DNA of 64,000 bases, from assembly GCA_963763325.1 (NCBI GenBank), contig CAVXOL010000002.1:124001-188000 (forward strand). Direction: 5' to 3'. The notes below the pieces were generated by a model. The model was given only the letters and a program-made list of their open reading frames with translations, did not search any database and was not told the origin of the DNA. This document shows, piece by piece, positions 26,731 through 37,755 of this stretch (its first letter is position 1; every line of letters starts with the position of its first letter). The DNA comes from JBBECJ01 sp963763325 (GTDB lineage: Bacteria > Chloroflexota > Chloroflexia > Thermomicrobiales > CFX8). Both the position numbers and the translations under genes were made by a program.

Positions 26731-29700
26731 GCCTGCTGCAAGAGTTGCAAAGCCTCGACCTCTCGGCCGTTGTTGAGGCACGAGGCTCGATCAAGGTTGC
26801 AGTTGAAAGCCCGGATCTGCAAGCCATGCTGAGCGGCGGCGCTGCCCAGACCGCACTGGCCGGGCTGGGTGGATCGATGCAGTCCCTGCGCGACTCGCTG
26901 GACGAGCCGGCCGCGCTGATCAGCCCCCTGGTCGATGCCATCGCCGCGCTCGGCGACACACTGAACCTCGACGAGCTGCCACTCGGCCAGTACCTCAAGG
27001 CCGTGTCGGACGGAGCCACGACCGTCGCGCGACTGTTCGAGGGGTTGGGGGCCGATCCCAACCTGGCGGGTCAGTTCTTCGGATTCTCGTTCGCGGAGAC
27101 CTTGAACCGCACACCAGAAATCATCGGGAACTACACCTCGGTCGGGCTCGACGACCTGGCGCGCTTCCGCAGGCTGGTGGAAAAGGTCGAGCGAGGCATT
27201 CCGACCGATCCGAGTGCCATCGCCAGCCTGGCGATTCAGGTGCTGCTGCCATTCCCGGTCGAAAACCTGGTGCGGATGCGCGGTGGGCTCCAGCCGCTGC
27301 TTGGCGGCGTCGCTGGCATATCCCTCCCCAGCGAACGGATGTCTGGACTCGTGGCGTCATTGGATGTCGTGGCAACCGTCGCGGCGACGGGGGACGCCGG
27401 CGAACTGGAGCGCGCGCTGCAGCAACTCGAGCGCGTGCGGCTGAACACGATCGGGGCGATTCGCGACGATGTCCTCCGGATCGTCGCGGAAATCGATCAC
27501 CTGCGCATCGGAGAGGTGCTCGGTGTCGTCGCGAGCGCTGGCGCGACGCTGCGAGCGGCGGAAGAGGGAGTCCTCGAGTTCCTCGACGATTGGCGGGAAC
27601 AGATCGCGGCGGCTCGCGCCGAAGTCGAGAACATGGACGCGTCGCCGATCACCGAACATCTTCCGCGCCTCGTCGCGCACATCGAGAGCACCGCGCGCAT
27701 TCAGATCGTGGAACCAATCGACGCGCAGGTACGCCAGCTCGAGCAATGGGTCCGCAGCCTGCTCCGCGAACTGGGATTGCGGGATCTACGTGCGCGGCTG
27801 AGTGCCTTCATCCACGCTATCGCACAGGCAATTCAGGATGCCGACCTCAGCCGCTACGCTCGGACGGTACTCGAACAGCTCGATGCGCTTCAGGCGAGAC
27901 TCGATCCAGCGGCGCTCACGGCTGACATTCGGGAAGCGCTGGAAGCTGCCCAGCAGGTCATCACCGACACACTCGACGCGATCACCGGGGCGATCTCTGG
28001 CATCACGACTGCCGTCGAGGCGGTTGCCGACTCGGCGGCCGGGATGCTCAACCAGGCGGCTGATGCACTCACCAGCTTCAAGGCTACCGTCGACGAGATC
28101 GCAGTCGCCGTCGATGGCCTGGGGATCGAGCAGGCGGCCGCGCAAGTTGTCGAGACGCTCACGCAACTCCGTGAAACAGCCGAAGCACTCCTGACGGCCG
28201 CGCCATTACCGGAATCGCTCCGCCCACTCGTTCAACAGCTGATCGACGAGCTCCAGGCGTTCGACCCTGAAGTCGTGCTCGGCCCAATCCGCGAGGTGGT
28301 CAACGAGTTTCAGGTGCCCGACACCCTGATTGAAGGGCTCCAGGCAACTCAGGCCGCCGTCCAGAACCTCATCCCGGCCGAGCTCATTCGATCGATCAAC
28401 GCTGAGATCGACGCCGCGCTGGCGGTCGTGCGTGACTTCGACCCGGCCTCGCTGCTCGGCGGCGTCGGCGGCTTCCTCGACGAGGCAGCCGATTTCGTCG
28501 AAGGGCTCGACCCTCGCCCGCTCGTCGAGCAGATTCGCGCGCCATATCAGGCTGTCCTCGATGCCGTCGACGCCGCGCATCCGAATCTGCTGCTGGCTCC
28601 AGCGATCCAGGCATTTGACTCCGTCGTTGGCAGCATTCCCGTCCCCACACCAGAGGATGCGGCGCGGAAGGTCAGCGCCGCGATTGGGGCGGCGGGGGAA
28701 CAGGTCGGGCGCGCTGCGGCTGAGCCGCTGGCCGGTCTCGGTCCTCCCGGCTCGACCGAGCTTGTGTCACCTGACGGACCGCAACCGCCCGTGCTTCCCC
28801 CGGTGACCGACAGTGTCCGGCCCGGTGATGTCATTCGGTTGTTCGGATACCTGCCAAACAAACTGCGCGAAACGCTGGCCGGGCTGGATGCAGGCCCGGC
28901 CGGAGACGCGTTGCGCGCCATCGATGAACTGACCGCCGGGCTGGCGCGGGACCTACGCAGCGTGCAGGCCGCACTCTGGGATATCGAGTCGCGGATCGAT
29001 GCCGGGCTCGATGAGCTGCTGGTTCCACTGAGCGCCGGTCAGTTGCGCGCTCAACTCTCGATCCAGGCAGGGTTCTCCAGCAACCGAGAACGCAGGGACT
29101 CCGCCGTCCAGATCGTGGCGCAGGTTGGACCCGGCTCGATGCGCGCCGCGCTGGGCGATAGCGTTGGACTGGCCCGAGTGCGCGCGCGCCAGGCAGTCAT
29201 CGAGGCCGGTGGTCAGACCGGGGCCGCGCTTGAGAGCGCCGCCGTCGCGTTGGAGCGCACGCGCCTGGCCGGGATGGTTGGCGATCTGGACGGGCTACTC
29301 GCCGCACTCGATCCCGAACCGCTCGCCGCCGAGCTCGATGCGCTGCTATCGGCTGTTCTGACAAAAGCCCCTGAGTTGCTGGTCCAGATCAAGCCGGACC
29401 TTGAAGCGGCTGTCGATTCGCTCCAGGCGCTGATTCGCGAGATGAACCCCGGCACACAAGCGCAGAAGTTCCTGGTCGTGCTGGATGTCGTGCGCGATGA
29501 GCTGGAAGCCCTGAACCCGCGCCGCCTGGCCGTCGAGCTTGGTGAGGTGCACGCGGCCATCCGCGCAACACTCGCCGCCTACGACCCGGCCCTGTTTGCT
29601 GAAGAGATCGCCGAAACATTGACGGCGGTTGCAACGGCGCTGCGTGCGCTCGACCCTGAAGCGTTGCTCGGCGACACCGCGATCCTGGACGATGTAATCG

Positions 29701-29951
29701 AACGCGTCGAAGCCGCGCTGCCTGGCGACGAGCTGGCGAACGTCGCCGAATCACTGACTGCTGTCGGAGAACGGCTGGCGGCAATCGATGTTCGCGGCCT
29801 GGAAGCGTCAGTTGAAGGCCTCGGTCCCCGGCTGCTCGATGCGCTGGACCTGGCGATCACGTCAATCCAGCAAGAGATCATCGCCTTGTTGAAGTCACTC
29901 CAGTATGCCTCGGCCCACGCCAGCGCCGAGGTGACGGTTGGGGGCGGATGA
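26727..29951 (+). CDS. 1074-aa helical repeat protein (tape-measure or fibre candidate)
   Basis: A 1074-residue, almost all-helical protein with repeated 'L..LDPe.L..e...' units (LDPAALTADIREALEAAQQV; FDPEVVLGPIREVVNEF; LDPEPLAAELDALLSAVLT; LDPEALLGDTAILDDVIERV). One hydrophobic stretch lies near 410-440 (ITDTLDAITGAISGITTAV), and a Pro-rich linker (GPPGSTELVSPDGPQPPVLP) sits near 675-695. Length and helix content fit a tape-measure protein, which sets tube length and in phages is the longest tail gene; a fibre or effector is possible. It is 4-bp coupled to the genes on both sides. Confidence 0.45.
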   Translation: MSLLQELQSLDLSAVVEARGSIKVAVESPDLQAMLSGGAAQTALAGLGGSMQSLRDSLDEPAALISPLVDAIAALGDTLNLDELPLGQYLKAVSDGATTVARLFEGLGADPNLAGQFFGFSFAETLNRTPEIIGNYTSVGLDDLARFRRLVEKVERGIPTDPSAIASLAIQVLLPFPVENLVRMRGGLQPLLGGVAGISLPSERMSGLVASLDVVATVAATGDAGELERALQQLERVRLNTIGAIRDDVLRIVAEIDHLRIGEVLGVVASAGATLRAAEEGVLEFLDDWREQIAAARAEVENMDASPITEHLPRLVAHIESTARIQIVEPIDAQVRQLEQWVRSLLRELGLRDLRARLSAFIHAIAQAIQDADLSRYARTVLEQLDALQARLDPAALTADIREALEAAQQVITDTLDAITGAISGITTAVEAVADSAAGMLNQAADALTSFKATVDEIAVAVDGLGIEQAAAQVVETLTQLRETAEALLTAAPLPESLRPLVQQLIDELQAFDPEVVLGPIREVVNEFQVPDTLIEGLQATQAAVQNLIPAELIRSINAEIDAALAVVRDFDPASLLGGVGGFLDEAADFVEGLDPRPLVEQIRAPYQAVLDAVDAAHPNLLLAPAIQAFDSVVGSIPVPTPEDAARKVSAAIGAAGEQVGRAAAEPLAGLGPPGSTELVSPDGPQPPVLPPVTDSVRPGDVIRLFGYLPNKLRETLAGLDAGPAGDALRAIDELTAGLARDLRSVQAALWDIESRIDAGLDELLVPLSAGQLRAQLSIQAGFSSNRERRDSAVQIVAQVGPGSMRAALGDSVGLARVRARQAVIEAGGQTGAALESAAVALERTRLAGMVGDLDGLLAALDPEPLAAELDALLSAVLTKAPELLVQIKPDLEAAVDSLQALIREMNPGTQAQKFLVVLDVVRDELEALNPRRLAVELGEVHAAIRATLAAYDPALFAEEIAETLTAVATALRALDPEALLGDTAILDDVIERVEAALPGDELANVAESLTAVGERLAAIDVRGLEASVEGLGPRLLDALDLAITSIQQEIIALLKSLQYASAHASAEVTVGGG

Positions 29952-32900
29952 TGGGCGCACCACTCACCCAGGCGTGGACGATACCCGGCTCGACTGAGAC
30001 GTTGCTGTTCGAACGCGCCGAGTCGGGCAAGCTGGTTCGCCTGAGCGGCAATGGCCGCACCTACATTGAGGAGCGCGACGACGGTCGCCACCTCGGCGAC
30101 GATCTGGCAACGATTGCTGAGGTGGCGATTCCAAACGGGCTACTGCGCTTCGTGCGTGCTGCCGGACAGGCGTGGACCGAGGAGTATCGCTGGGATGACA
30201 GTGGCCGGCCGGTCTTCATCGACGGTGTCGAGGTCCAGCGTGATGAGCGGCAGCGCGTCACGGCCTGCCTGAGTCCAGCCGGCAGCTGGTTCTACGCGTA
30301 CGCCGGCGATCACCTCGTCGCGATCGACACACCATGCGGCGTTCGGCATCTTTCACACGACTCGCACGGCCGGCCGATACGGATGCGACAGGGCGACAAG
30401 TTGACCCGGATCGCGTGGGACAGTGATGGTGCCCGCCGCGATGCACCACCGGTTCCAGGACGCTGGCACCGCGACGAGCTGGGTCGCCTCTGGACGATTA
30501 CCGGTCCTGGAGGCACGATCGAGGCGACCTTCCTCTGGGACGGCTTCGCCTGTCTCGGACGGATCGATGGGCCGCTCGGTGAACCGCTGGCAGCGACCTG
30601 GTCGCTCGATCCGTCGTGTACCCCGGTGCGGATCATCACGCCAACCGCTGTGCATTGCATACCCCGCGATGCGTTCGGCGAAGGGTTGCTGGAGCATCCG
30701 GGCACGCCGGGACTCTATGGCGGGGCAATCCTCGACGGCTTCGTCCACCTGCGCGCCCGTTCGCTCGATCCCCGAACCGGCGCCTTCGATGCGCCGGATC
30801 CCTGGCACGGCCTACCGGACGATCCGCGTCGCCTGAATGGCTACCGGGGTCCACTTCTGGTTGAGAACGCAAGCGCCGGCTCGTACGTCGTCTGCCAGCA
30901 CGATCCGATCGGCAGGGCTCGATCCAACCGGCGAGGTGTCGGTCCTGCTGATCCTCAGCGACCTGACATGGTCGCTCCAGAACAACCTGCTCGGATGGTT
31001 CGGGCTGGATGCAACCATCAACTTCTGGGGGAGCCTGATCGGAAGTCTGTTCCAGCTCTTCTCCGGCAGTTCGGACAAGAGTCTGATCTCGCGCTTCTTC
31101 GATTTCGAAGGTCTGAGTAGTAGTAGTCGCCTCGGCGCCTTCGGAGTTCGTCGCGACGGTCTGGTCACCTACAAGAATCCACCACGAGCCTGGACGTATC
31201 AGCACCAGGTCTGGGCCATCCCCGAGGAGATCGACGACCTCAAGGCGGTCCGTGTGTTCGACCCCAGGGGAGCATTTCGACCGACCCTGTACGGCAGCAT
31301 GTTGAGAGCCGTTCCCAACAGCGGAGTGCCGTTCCTGCTGCGCAGCACGAACCTCGTCGCAAGCGCCGGGCAAAGTCCTGGCCTGACTGGTTGGAGCCGC
31401 TCCGGTGGAGCGGCGGAGGCCGTCATTCCCGGCTCACCGATCCCCCATTTTCCCAGTGGTGGCCTTCACTTCGATACGACGCGGAATGAGCTGCACGGAC
31501 CAGTTGGCTGTGTCGTCACCGAGATCGAGCCGTCCGGAACAATCGGTGTTGGGACAATCGAGGAGCGCATCGCCATCGTCGTCCCAGCGACTGGACTCGG
31601 CCTGAACACCGACGCACGCGTGCTGCTCACCGACGCGGGCACAGGCGTCGTCATCTCGCGCGTGCTGGCCGCGACCGAGGAAAGCGGGACAACGCGCGTC
31701 CTGCTTGAGACGGCCGCAGCGACGGCCGGCGTTGGCCCAAATCAGATCCGTTTGCGCGGGCTTAGCGCGGCCACTTCGAACGAGCCGCTCAGCGCCGTCG
31801 CCCCCAATCCCGGTCCTGGCCCTGACATCCGGCATCTCGCCGTCACCGGCACGTCGGCGACCTATGGTGCCGGCGACGTGCTGCGGTTGAGCCAGGCTGG
31901 CGCGCAGGTAGGGGCAGCCATTGTCGCGCGGCTCGAAGCGCGCGTGCAGCTGGATGCTGCGCTGCCGGCTACGCTCCCCGCTCCGCTGACGGTATTAGTC
32001 GCGCAAGTGAGTGGCGCGCCAAGCCAGGCGGAACTGACTACCGACGCTCAGATCATCGAAATCCCGGCCGGCCAGCCGGTGCCGAACGATGACGATACGA
32101 TCGTCGTCACCCGAGGCGCAAATACGATTGCGGTCGTCGTGACGGACAGCCCTACCGCACAGCAGCGTCAGGTGGACCGCAGCCTCGCCTCGCTTGGCGC
32201 TGCTGGAGACGCTGTGACCATTCAACCGCTCATTCGCGGGGCGGAGCTGGGTGTGCGCGCTGATGCTCCGGAAACAGACCCGGTCATCACCTACCAACCG
32301 GGCACCGTTCGAACTGCGCCGTCAGCCGGGTTCGTGCGGATAGAGGCGCAGGATGCATCGGTCGCCGTCAGGAGCGTCGGCGGACTGGCCCACGACGCGC
32401 TCGTCCTGACAGCCGGACTACCGGGGAACACGGGCGCACCCTACGATGTCGAGCGCGTGCCAATCGCTCCGCCAGACAACTCGGGACTGTCGTTCACGCG
32501 TCTGCTGAACCTCGCGCTGAACCCATCGGTCAACCTCGACGGTGTCGGCCTGCGGCTGCATCGACTCGCCAGCCCGGCGATCGCGGCTGGCCCGATTCCA
32601 GGGCCGCTTCCGACGGCGACGGTGGCCGGGGCGGTCGCCTCGGTGACGCTGGCGGTTGGCGCAGTCGCGGCGACGCCAATTCCGTCGCAGTTCGTCGTGC
32701 TGAGCCGGGCAGGGACGGTCGAGCCAGCCGTCGTTAGCCAGGTCCGGGCGACCGCGACGTTCGACCGAGACCTGACACTGAGCGCCACCGGGCTCCAGGT
32801 CGTGCCGCTGACCGAAGGCAGCCCGACCTATCTGGCGGAGCGCCGTGACGTGTTGCTGGTCACCGTCCTGCCTCGCGCGCGGGTGACGACCGTCACGCCG

Positions 32901-35900
32901 CCGGCCGTCGATGTGCAGATGCCACGCTTCGAGGTCGGTGAACTGGTCGAGGCGAACTGGACCTCCGCCCCGCGAGCACATCAGTACCGCGTCAGCGCCG
33001 TCGAAGGGTCAACGTTGACGTTGACCGGCGATGCCGATATTCCGGCCGGTATTGCTGACCTGACGATCACGCGCCTGGTTCCTGACGACCCGGACACGGG
33101 CGGCTCTCGGCTGGGCATCGACGGGACACCGATCATTGCTGCGCCGAGCACGACGACCCGCCGTGGTGCAGTTCAGCATCTGGCGGCCCGACGCCCTGAA
33201 CACCGCGAGACGAGTCGCGATCGTCGATGGAACGACTGTCCTGCCGGCCCGGATTGACGCCAGTGCGCCACAGCCGGTCGAGATCGTCTTCGCCGCCGCG
33301 CCGGGATTGACCGGCGCAGGCGTCGAGATCACGATCCCGGCTGTCGCGCAGATCGGCCATGCCGCGTCGTTTACCCAGCAGGGCGCATCGATCACGATCA
33401 ACGACGATCCGGCGCCAATTCCACCGGCCGCGACGCCGGTTGTCGCCGTTCCATTCCGGGCGACGACGCGCGCAGCGACCGGTGAACTGGGCGCCGGGAC
33501 CGTCCTCGTGCCGGAAGACCCTGAGCACGCCGAGCTGGACCGGCGGCAGAGTCTGGTCGATCACGAGCTGCGACACACGCTCCAGAGCGCGATGTGGGGA
33601 CCGTTGCTGCTCGGCTGGTTCCCGCTGGCAGCGCTGGAAGGGGTCCTGGAGCTGACGACCGATATCGAGCTTCCAGCATTCTCCGCCTATGTGCGCGGCG
33701 AGATGGAATCCGATGGTTCGACGCGCTTCCTCAAGATCCCCGAGCCGGCCGGTATCAACTTCCAGGCGGGTGATCGGGTGCAGGTGACGACTGGCGGAGC
33801 GCCAGTCACGCTCAAACTCGGGGCAGCCACGGAGGCGAATCGGTTTCGCGTCGAGGCCGGGCTGGATGTTGCCACCGGCGCGGTCCACGTCCGTCGCGAA
33901 ACCCCATCGAACAACTGGCGTGATGTGCCATTCAATGCCCTCCAGATGCTGACGCATGGCGGGATGTTGAACCTGCTCGCCGGGTCAGTCTATGGCGGGC
34001 TCATCTTCGGCGTCGGCAAGCTGTTCTACGCGCTCGGGCGCGGCACGATCTTTGGATCGGGGAAGAATTATCCGGCAACGATGGAGGAAGAAGGCAGGCG
34101 ACTGCGCCTGGGTGACGACGCCGGAAGCCAGGCGCTGATCGGCGCGTCTCGGGTCATCATCCAGGACACGGACGGCAACAACACGATCGTCCGCTCGGTC
34201 GCGGGAACCGTTTCCGACGGTATCGTCCAGTTGGCAACCGCCGTCACTGAAGCAGGACTCCAGAACGCAGTCCGTGTCGCCCCGTACTCCGTCCATACGC
34301 CCGATTCGAACTGGGACTGGCACGACTACTACCCGGCGAGGGTGCCAGACGCTGCCCGGCCAGCCGCCATCCGTGTCGAGGAGGTCAACGGGAAGACACT
34401 GACACTCAGCACGTTCGACCGGGTGACGGTCACCGCCGGGAATGCATCCAAACGGACGAACGTCACCGCCGTCGCGGCCGACGGCACGGTCGAGCTCGAA
34501 GAAGCACCGGTGACATCAGGAGAAAGTCGCGACTTCCGGATCGCAAAGATCGACGAGCGCGACCCAATGGGGAACGCCGACAGTGCGGCAATGACCGAAC
34601 TGGGCATGGGCTGGATGCGCTGGGCGTTCGATCCATACAGCCAGCTTCACTATCGCCTGCAACCCAGCCCCGGAACCTTCCTGGACCGGACGGCTCGCAT
34701 CGCGCGCTACCTGTTCGGCACCCAATCCTGGAGCGCGGCGATTCCAGGCTGGTTCTTCTGGGACAACGCGTTCAAGCAGGCCGGCAGCAGCCCCAAGGGA
34801 CACCTCTCGCAAATGGAGCAGGACGCCTCGGAGCAGAGCGGCGACCTGTACAGTCCGCTCGGCAGATTGCGCGGCAGCGTCAGCGTCGTCGGCGACATCG
34901 CGCGCTACTGGTACTTCGTGAATTCGCGCGATGACACCGTCATTACGATGGGACAGCACGACGCGCCCGGTGTCCACATCACTCGCGACCCGTGTCTGTT
35001 TCCGTTCGTCACGGCCGAGGCCGCTGGCAGCACGCTGAACCCAAATCGAGGCGCTGAAGCCGCGCCCGTCGCACAAGCGCCTGGTATCGGCGTGCCGGAT
35101 GTCTTCGTCCTGAAGAATCGTACCGATCCCCGCGACGTCGATCTGATCGAGCCCGCGCAGGCTGAGCGCCGATGTCCGGGGATGGGTGCCAACCAGCCCC
35201 GTCCTTGAGCGCACCTCAGGCATCTACGCCGCCTTCACACTGCCCGGCAGCCACCGCATCACGGTCAGGAACAACATCGTTGGCGCAGCCGACGCGCGTG
35301 AGGCACAGGATACTGAGAAGGTTCTCTCCAGTGAGAAGAAGCAACGGCTGTTCTTCAACGTGACGGTTGGCGATGTCGAGGTCACGATCGCCGGCCAGCC
35401 AATCGCGCAGGGAGCGACCGTCACACTGGTCCAGACGCAGCGGGCGATTGTGTCAGTCACACCCAACGCCGACCGCCGGTACACCGTTGCCCTGACACAG
35501 CCAGCGACAAGCCCCGTCCTGCGGGCGGACGGTGACCTCGCACTCGTCGCGCAGGCGCAGAACAGCACCGCGCCCGAACCGGTCGAGATCAGCCGTGTCC
35601 ATCGGTTCAATGCAACCAACGGCTCGTTCGAATCGAGCGCGCTCGGACAACACGGCCTGCACCTACCGACTGATGTACACATCCCGGTCAGACGCATCAA
35701 CGTCGAGGTCGTCAACACCGTCCCGCTGCGCAACGCGCTCTCGGCCGACCCGGCCACGATCGTTACGAGCCGCCTGCCCGGCGAGGAGGCGTTCGTTCTC
35801 GTTCCAGCCGCAATCCTGGTCCCGCTACGCCTCACCAGTCCGAGCGGAGCAAGAGATCCTCACCCGCTGATCGGCGCCGAAACGGTGACCGACGAGCTCA

Positions 35901-36306
35901 AGCCGTTCATCGGCGACGGCGGTATCTTCAAGATCACGTTCCCGAAAGACGATCCGCCAGCGGAACCCACCGACCTGATCTTCCAGATTGATGTCGGCGG
36001 TCCGGCGCAGAGTGTGACGCTGGAGGCGCGCGCGCAACTCCTGCCGCACTTCCGGCTGGAGCCAACCGGTGGGGGCACCAATTTCCAGGTGGCCCGTGGC
36101 GGCACGCTCTCGCTGACCTGTACCGATGGCGTCAACGCCGGATCGGTCGTCGTCGTTCCGTCAGCGCGCGTGACGACGGCGGTATGCCGGGCAAACCGTC
36201 ACCCTGACGATCGCCAGCAACGCTGGTGTCGGTCCCGCGCCGGGTGCTCGTCGAAAACGCCGCCAACGCCGACCAGGTCGCGATGAGGGTGTTCGAGATC
36301 ACCTGA
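29948..36306 (+). CDS. Giant RHS-core protein with HELRH motif (frameshifted), candidate CIS cargo
   Basis: Reading across frame changes near 30905, 33150, 35175, 36165 and 36235 gives one protein of about 2110 residues, ending MRVFEIT at 36304-36306. Residues ~1-320 are an RHS/YD core (EYRWDDSGRPVFIDGVEVQR, RHLSHDSHGRPIRMRQGDKL) that closes with the classic GLYGGAILDGF, DAPDPWHGLPDDPRRLNGY and HDPIGRA..DPTG. The remainder is beta-rich with a helical insert carrying DHELRHTLQSAMWGPLLLGW (HELRH at 33562-33576), a zincin-like HExxH, then a second conserved-looking block (GWFFWDNAFKQAG; RYWYFVNSRDD) and a C-terminal beta region. RHS cores encase a toxin in other systems. Last gene of the CIS operon, 4-bp coupled to the 1074-aa gene. 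Catalytic role is inferred. Confidence 0.6.
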
Positions 36307-36333
36307 GCCGTCGCTCGGCCACGGATGACCGGG

Positions 36334-37737
36334 TCAGGCGAAGATTGGGCCGATGGCCGGGTAGCGTTCGATCAGGCCGGCGCGCAGGTCGGACAGGCGC
36401 GGCGGTGGATCGTCAGCCTGGTTGACGGCGAATCGCGTGTCGAGCAGCATCGGCTTGCCCCATGCCAGCACCGGTTCGAGCGCCTCGGCCTCGACCGCGC
36501 CGGCAATATCGCGCATCCAATCCGGACGACCGTAACTGAGATCGCCACCGATTGTGACCAGATCGATCCACGAGGGGTCCGCGGCCAGCACGTTCTCCCA
36601 CGGATCTTCGACACGTCGCTCCATGACGAGAATATCCGCCACCCGTCCCGGTGCGAGGACGCCGAGCCGGTCACCAAGACCGGCAATCCCGGCAGCTCCG
36701 GCAGTCACCATCCCAACCAGGAACCTGGCGTCGACGTCGGAGCCCTGCTGAGCGAGGACACGCTGGGCCACCTTCAATTCCGCCAGCAGATTCGGGCTGC
36801 CACTTGGGAGCCAGTCCGCGCCAAGGCCGACCGGAACCCCAAGCTCGATCGCGTCGGCCGCGAGAGTCGTCTGCCCATAGAGCCGCAGGTTGCTCTGCGG
36901 CGACCAGACCAGCTTCGCTCCGGCGTCACGCACATCGGAGAGTTGGTCCCGCGTAAGCGCTGTGCCGTGGATGATGATCGTCGCGGGCGTCAGCAGCCCA
37001 CGGTCCACCAGCTTGTCGAACTCGGCCCGCGACGTGTCATCCGTCCCCTCAGCCAGATGAATGTAGACCGCGTTGACGTCACCATCATCGATCTGTCGGA
37101 TCAACCGCTCGGCATCGTCCGGGCCGAGGCGTCCGAGGTCGATCACCGAGCGCGCGCGGTGTTGACCGAAGATCCGACGATCGACGTTCCGGACCAACGC
37201 CTCGCTGGAGGTCTGGAACAGCCCGCTCGAACCCTGAATCGCCGTCGTCCCGCCGACCAGAGCCCGCACCTCGGCGTAGCGCATCAGCGAGCGAAGCAGC
37301 GAGTCCTCCCCCGTCAGGATGTTCCACGGGTCGCGAACGATCGCCTGATACTCGTCGCTGCGCCGCCACTGATAGCGGTTGTTGTAGCGCTTCGGCGGCT
37401 CCCAGGCAGCGAAGATGTTGTATTCCGGATGGCCGTGCAGGTCGATCAGTCCCGGCAGGATCACGCCGCCCGTCTCTACAATCAGCACCCCGGCGTCCGG
37501 CGGCTGCTCGCCGACTGAGACGATGACAGGACCATGCACGACGACGAATCCGTCGTCGAACCGTTCTTCGGGGGTGATGACGCACCCGCGCAAGGCAAAC
37601 GGCTGTCCGCCGAGCGGAGAGGAGCGCGGTGTGAGACCGGGATCCGGCAGCGGGTCCGGATCGAGCATCGAGGCGGTATACGCTCGCTCGAACGGGTCAT
37701 CGTAGAAGGCATCATCCGGCAGTCGCTCGTCCATCAT
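36334..37737 (-). CDS. Amidohydrolase-superfamily enzyme
   Basis: 467 residues with the metal-dependent hydrolase layout: a small beta-sandwich, then the HxH motif in GLIDLHGHPEYN (His101, His103), later HLAEG and HGTALTRDQL strands, SPQSNLRLYG, and GLGADWLPSGSPNLL with the catalytic-type Asp. The pattern is closest to the 5'-methylthioadenosine/S-adenosylhomocysteine/guanine deaminase branch, but the substrate cannot be fixed. It converges with the giant RHS gene, leaving 27 bp between stops. Seems a metabolic gene unrelated to its neighbours. Confidence 0.85.
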   Translation of the reverse strand: MMDERLPDDAFYDDPFERAYTASMLDPDPLPDPGLTPRSSPLGGQPFALRGCVITPEERFDDGFVVVHGPVIVSVGEQPPDAGVLIVETGGVILPGLIDLHGHPEYNIFAAWEPPKRYNNRYQWRRSDEYQAIVRDPWNILTGEDSLLRSLMRYAEVRALVGGTTAIQGSSGLFQTSSEALVRNVDRRIFGQHRARSVIDLGRLGPDDAERLIRQIDDGDVNAVYIHLAEGTDDTSRAEFDKLVDRGLLTPATIIIHGTALTRDQLSDVRDAGAKLVWSPQSNLRLYGQTTLAADAIELGVPVGLGADWLPSGSPNLLAELKVAQRVLAQQGSDVDARFLVGMVTAGAAGIAGLGDRLGVLAPGRVADILVMERRVEDPWENVLAADPSWIDLVTIGGDLSYGRPDWMRDIAGAVEAEALEPVLAWGKPMLLDTRFAVNQADDPPPRLSDLRAGLIERYPAIGPIFA

Positions 37738-37755
37738 CTGGCCGCCTCTCAGTGC

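Noticed and set aside
33562..33576. HELRH in the giant protein as a definite DUF4157 effector domain
   Set aside because: The flanking sequence (SAMWGPLLLGW) does not match the DUF4157 pattern and a third zinc ligand was not located, so only a zincin-like motif is claimed.
11343..36306. Prophage interpretation of the tail genes
   Set aside because: No integrase, terminase, portal, capsid, holin or phage repressor is seen, and the hub, spike and PAAR arrangement with an RHS gene fits an injection system.
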